Source: Roseovarius sp. MMSF_3350 (lineage in GTDB: Bacteria > Pseudomonadota > Alphaproteobacteria > Rhodobacterales > Rhodobacteraceae). From it: a stretch of DNA of 64,000 bases. The translations under genes and the position numbers were made by a program. A model generated the notes under the pieces. The model searched no databases, was not told where the DNA came from, and saw nothing but the letters and a program-made list of their open reading frames with translations. Below are positions 61,782 through 64,000 of the stretch, one piece after another (within the stretch, counting starts at the first letter, position 1; each line of letters begins with the position of its first letter). The stretch lies in assembly GCF_030733425.1 (NCBI RefSeq), contig NZ_JASHIZ010000019.1, positions 26,060 to 90,059 of the forward strand, in the 5' to 3' direction.

Positions 61782-62873
61782 CCCTGCGGCCTTGGTTAGG
61801 TTCACCCGGAATCGGTCGCGGCGGCGTTGGTAGCGGCGGGTCATCTCAGCCGAAGCGTGTCCGAGATGCTTCTGAACGTAACGCTCCTCAACCTCTGCCG
61901 AGCTGGCGAGACCCGCGCGCAAGCTGTGACCGGAGAACAGCGCCAGGCGCTCTTTCTCGGGCAGTTCGGATCGGATGCCGGCATCCAGGACTGTGCGTTT
62001 GATCAGGCGGGCCACATGCTTGTCGTTTAGCCGCGTTTCTGAGGCGCGGTTGCCATCGCGCGAGGTGCCGACGAAGACCGGGCCGAAGTCGATCTTCGAG
62101 AAGTGCAACCATTGCTCGAGGGCATGCACGGGGCAGGTCTGTTCTTTCGATCCCCGACCGATCTCGACCTCGCGCCAACCGGTCTTTGCGTTCAACGTCA
62201 GCAGTGCGCCGCCGTCCATGATGTCGATCCAGCCGCCCAAGCCGGGCGTGTCGTCCTTGTGCACGTCGAGGCAGACGATCTCCGAGCGGCGCAGACCTCC
62301 GGCATAACCAAGCAACAAAATCGCGCGATCCCGCAATCCGCGCAGGTCATAGGGCAGGGTAGCAACCATCGCGAGAATATCCTCCGCCAAGATCGCTTCC
62401 TTCTGCACCGGCGGGCGCGCCTGTTTCCGCTTGATGCCAGCCAGGACAGTCGCGATGTGGCGGTTCTTGCGATCGAGAGTGAAACCCCTTTGTGCGTAGT
62501 TCCAGGCGAGACCCGAGAGGCGGCGGTCAATCGTGCTGACCGCGAGGGCAGGGGAGGGGCCCGACCCGGCCGCCAGGTCCGCGAGATAGAGACCGATCAT
62601 CTCCGGGGACGGGGGCAGTGGCTCCGCGCCTTTCATGCGGCACCAGCGTGCGAAGTGGGCCCAGTCCTTGGCGTAGGCCTTGAGCGTGTTCTCGGACGCC
62701 GCAGCCCGGGCGTAATCGCGCGCGGTGTCGACCAGGCGATCCAGCGTGCCCGACCCGGCGACATGGGCGGGCAGGGCGATGCTATTGCCTGCCTCTTGCT
62801 CTCTCTCGTCGCCGCGCACATCATCGAGCGCACCGGAGGGCGCTGACGTCGATTTGTCGGTCTCTGAGTCCAT
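61776..62873 (-). CDS. Tyrosine recombinase / integrase
   Basis: The 365-residue protein has an N-terminal SAM-like DNA-binding domain (LKAYAKDWAHFARWCRMKG) and a catalytic domain with the RHRY residues: GGLRRSEI (Arg), SGHSLRAGLA (His-x-x-Arg), LGHASAEMTRRYQRR (His/Tyr). It is close to the inverted repeat 62927-62955, which may be its target. Length and motifs are complete. It converges with parE and has DUF1403 on its other side. Confidence 0.9.
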   Translation of the reverse strand: MDSETDKSTSAPSGALDDVRGDEREQEAGNSIALPAHVAGSGTLDRLVDTARDYARAAASENTLKAYAKDWAHFARWCRMKGAEPLPPSPEMIGLYLADLAAGSGPSPALAVSTIDRRLSGLAWNYAQRGFTLDRKNRHIATVLAGIKRKQARPPVQKEAILAEDILAMVATLPYDLRGLRDRAILLLGYAGGLRRSEIVCLDVHKDDTPGLGGWIDIMDGGALLTLNAKTGWREVEIGRGSKEQTCPVHALEQWLHFSKIDFGPVFVGTSRDGNRASETRLNDKHVARLIKRTVLDAGIRSELPEKERLALFSGHSLRAGLASSAEVEERYVQKHLGHASAEMTRRYQRRRDRFRVNLTKAAGL

Positions 62874-62926
62874 CGCTTTCCCTGAAAATCCGCTGATTTT
62901 GACACTGTGCCGCAGCGTATCTCTTC

Positions 62927-62955
62927 ATGTCCGATAAGGCAAACTTATTGGACAT
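62927..62955. repeat. Long inverted repeat next to the integrase gene (candidate recombination core)
   Basis: ATGTCCGATAAG and CTTATTGGACAT are 12-base arms with one mismatch and a five-base spacer (GCAAA). It lies 54 bases upstream of the integrase start. Such arms and spacer suit a tyrosine recombinase core site or an operator. Confidence 0.5.
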
Positions 62956-63031
62956 AGCGAAGAGCCGCAGGGTGGGGCGGTTTATACACTATATGGTAGG
63001 CAAAAGCGCCGCCGTGCGCTAGTCTTGTGGC

Positions 63032-63985
63032 ATGACATACCAGCCTGCCGCCATCTCGCACGACTTGACCAACCTACCGAACCCGCCGGGCTGGGTCACC
63101 TCCGGGCGGCCAGAAACCCTTGAAACTGTGGCCTTTCGGTCGGGGGCAGTGCTGACGGTGCTCGATCAGCTGGTCAGCGATGCTCGGTATGGCGTGCCGA
63201 TGAAACTGCTCGCGAACCGGCTGGCGCTGAGTGCGGCAGCTGCCACGTCGAAACTGGAAGGGCGGCTGGCGCGGGAAGTCGATATCCGTGACGCCTTTCA
63301 CCTGACCCCGCCGGGCGAGGCGCGGGGCCCGGAGGGCGATCTTCTGGCCTTCTGGCGCGACGCAGTGCGCCTGCGAGCAAGTGGGACGGGCGAGATCGCC
63401 GCCCTGATGAGCCCGGACTTCGCGGGCGAGGTGGGCCTCTGGCTCGATGCGGGTGCGGAACGGGCTCGGACTCATGGGCCGCTTGCAGGCGGCGTGGCCG
63501 TCGTTCGTGCCGTTCTCGATGTTGACGACCGGGCGGAGCGGATCGCCTGCCTGCTCTCGGATATCGTCCTGGCGCGGGCGCTGAACTGGACCCAGGTGCT
63601 GCCGGTTTCGGCGCGGTACCTGACCAAGACGGCGCTGCGCGATCTGACAGTAAAAAGGCAGGGGGCCGAGATGGCGATTCAGGCTCGGATTCTCGAGTCC
63701 ATCGAGGAGACGATCCGGGTGGCGCGAGATCTCGCGCGCCGGGCCGAGGCACTTCGTGGGATTGCGCCGAAGCTGCGCGCGAAAGGATCGGATTCTGCGG
63801 TCGAGCTGTTCCTGACCGAGGACGCCGTGGCACCGGCGTCGATGCTCTCGCCGCGCATTCGCGGCACCACTATCCCGATGACCGACCGCGCGGCGCGGCG
63901 GTTCTGTGACCGGCTGGTCGAGCTGGGCGTGGCGCGGGAACTGACCGGGCGGTCGACCTTCCGTCTCTACGGGATCACGTCATGA
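63032..63985 (+). CDS. DUF1403 protein
   Basis: This 317-residue protein starts MTYQPAAISHDLTNLPNPPG and contains AVLTVLDQLVSDARYGVPMKLLANRLALSAA and FAGEVGLWLDAG, the pattern of the DUF1403 family found beside integrases on alphaproteobacterial plasmids. Its function is unknown. The C-terminal part (MTDRAARRFCDRLVELGVARELTGR) looks like a winged helix. Its stop overlaps the next gene by ATGA. Confidence 0.78.
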   Translation: MTYQPAAISHDLTNLPNPPGWVTSGRPETLETVAFRSGAVLTVLDQLVSDARYGVPMKLLANRLALSAAAATSKLEGRLAREVDIRDAFHLTPPGEARGPEGDLLAFWRDAVRLRASGTGEIAALMSPDFAGEVGLWLDAGAERARTHGPLAGGVAVVRAVLDVDDRAERIACLLSDIVLARALNWTQVLPVSARYLTKTALRDLTVKRQGAEMAIQARILESIEETIRVARDLARRAEALRGIAPKLRAKGSDSAVELFLTEDAVAPASMLSPRIRGTTIPMTDRAARRFCDRLVELGVARELTGRSTFRLYGITS

Positions 63986-64000
63986 GTGTTGCGACCAGGA
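63982..64000 (+). CDS. Start of a further gene, cut by the window end
   Basis: ATGAGTGTTGCGACC starts inside the DUF1403 stop (ATGA overlap), so a coupled gene continues beyond the window. Only six residues are visible (MSVATR) and nothing can be said about its product. Confidence 0.55.

Noticed and set aside
1..64000. CRISPR arrays, rRNA or tRNA genes
   Set aside because: I found no regularly spaced repeats and no stretch resembling rRNA or a tRNA cloverleaf while reading through, although a dedicated scan was not possible.

Overview
The window looks like part of a repABC-type plasmid from an alphaproteobacterium, most likely a member of the Rhodobacterales. This rests on a repA-repB-repC block (54897-58358, minus strand), a MOB relaxase / VirD4-type coupling protein pair, and the protein families present: DUF736, DUF3768, DUF1403, an ArdC-like antirestriction protein and a large methyltransferase-helicase. 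I recognised no rRNA, tRNA or CRISPR array. No VirB-type mating-pore genes lie inside the window.

Layout. (1) 1-6435: a catabolic cassette with aldehyde dehydrogenase, a TRAP transporter (dctP, dctQ, dctM) and a GMC-family alcohol/choline-type dehydrogenase. (2) 6550-11430: an insertion-sequence mosaic of IS110 and IS66 fragments, an intact IS21-family element (7691-10200) inserted in an IS110 transposase gene with a 5-bp target duplication, and an IS3 OrfA. (3) 11777-19773: a second catabolic cassette with a gamma-carbonic-anhydrase-like protein, a LysR regulator, an FAD-linked oxidase, a CoA transferase and a tripartite tricarboxylate transporter (tctC, tctB, tctA). (4) 19885-22270: more IS debris, including a full-length IS110 transposase.

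(5) 22284-27260 is the most interesting part, a nucleotide-signalling defence island. The plus-strand operon encodes a WYL-domain regulator (CapW/BrxR-like), a membrane protein with a cyclic-nucleotide-binding domain and four membrane segments (PycTM-like), and a class III nucleotidyl cyclase (PycC-like). This is the architecture of Pycsar anti-phage systems. Divergent from it, a minus-strand pair encodes a tandem two-domain cyclase whose active-site residues look divided between the two halves, overlapping by ATGA with a protein carrying an E2 (ubiquitin-conjugating-enzyme-like) active-site signature and a Cys-rich tail. Together this suggests a cyclase-plus-E2 signalling system analogous to E2-containing CBASS, placed head to head with Pycsar.

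(6) 27353-34511: transfer genes (coupling protein, relaxase, MobC-like accessory) and a candidate oriT region. (7) 35225-39720: a three-gene restriction-like module made of a PD-(D/E)XK-type nuclease, a large N6-adenine methyltransferase and a small MerR-like regulator with paired operators. (8) 39951-53112: a minus-strand block of plasmid backbone and establishment genes, including DUF736, a methyltransferase-helicase, PrlF/YhaV toxin-antitoxin, a ParB-like protein and ArdC. (9) 53598-58442: a decayed fic gene, two identical parS-like palindromes and repCBA. (10) 58823-64000: further toxin-antitoxin modules (VapB with a broken VapC, RelE/XRE type, ParDE), a frameshifted serine recombinase, a tyrosine recombinase and a DUF1403 gene.

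The genes fit together as a mobilisable plasmid that carries two transport-plus-oxidation cassettes, defends its host through nucleotide signalling and possibly restriction, and secures its inheritance with partition and several addiction modules. Family names come from reading motifs by eye. No database search was possible.
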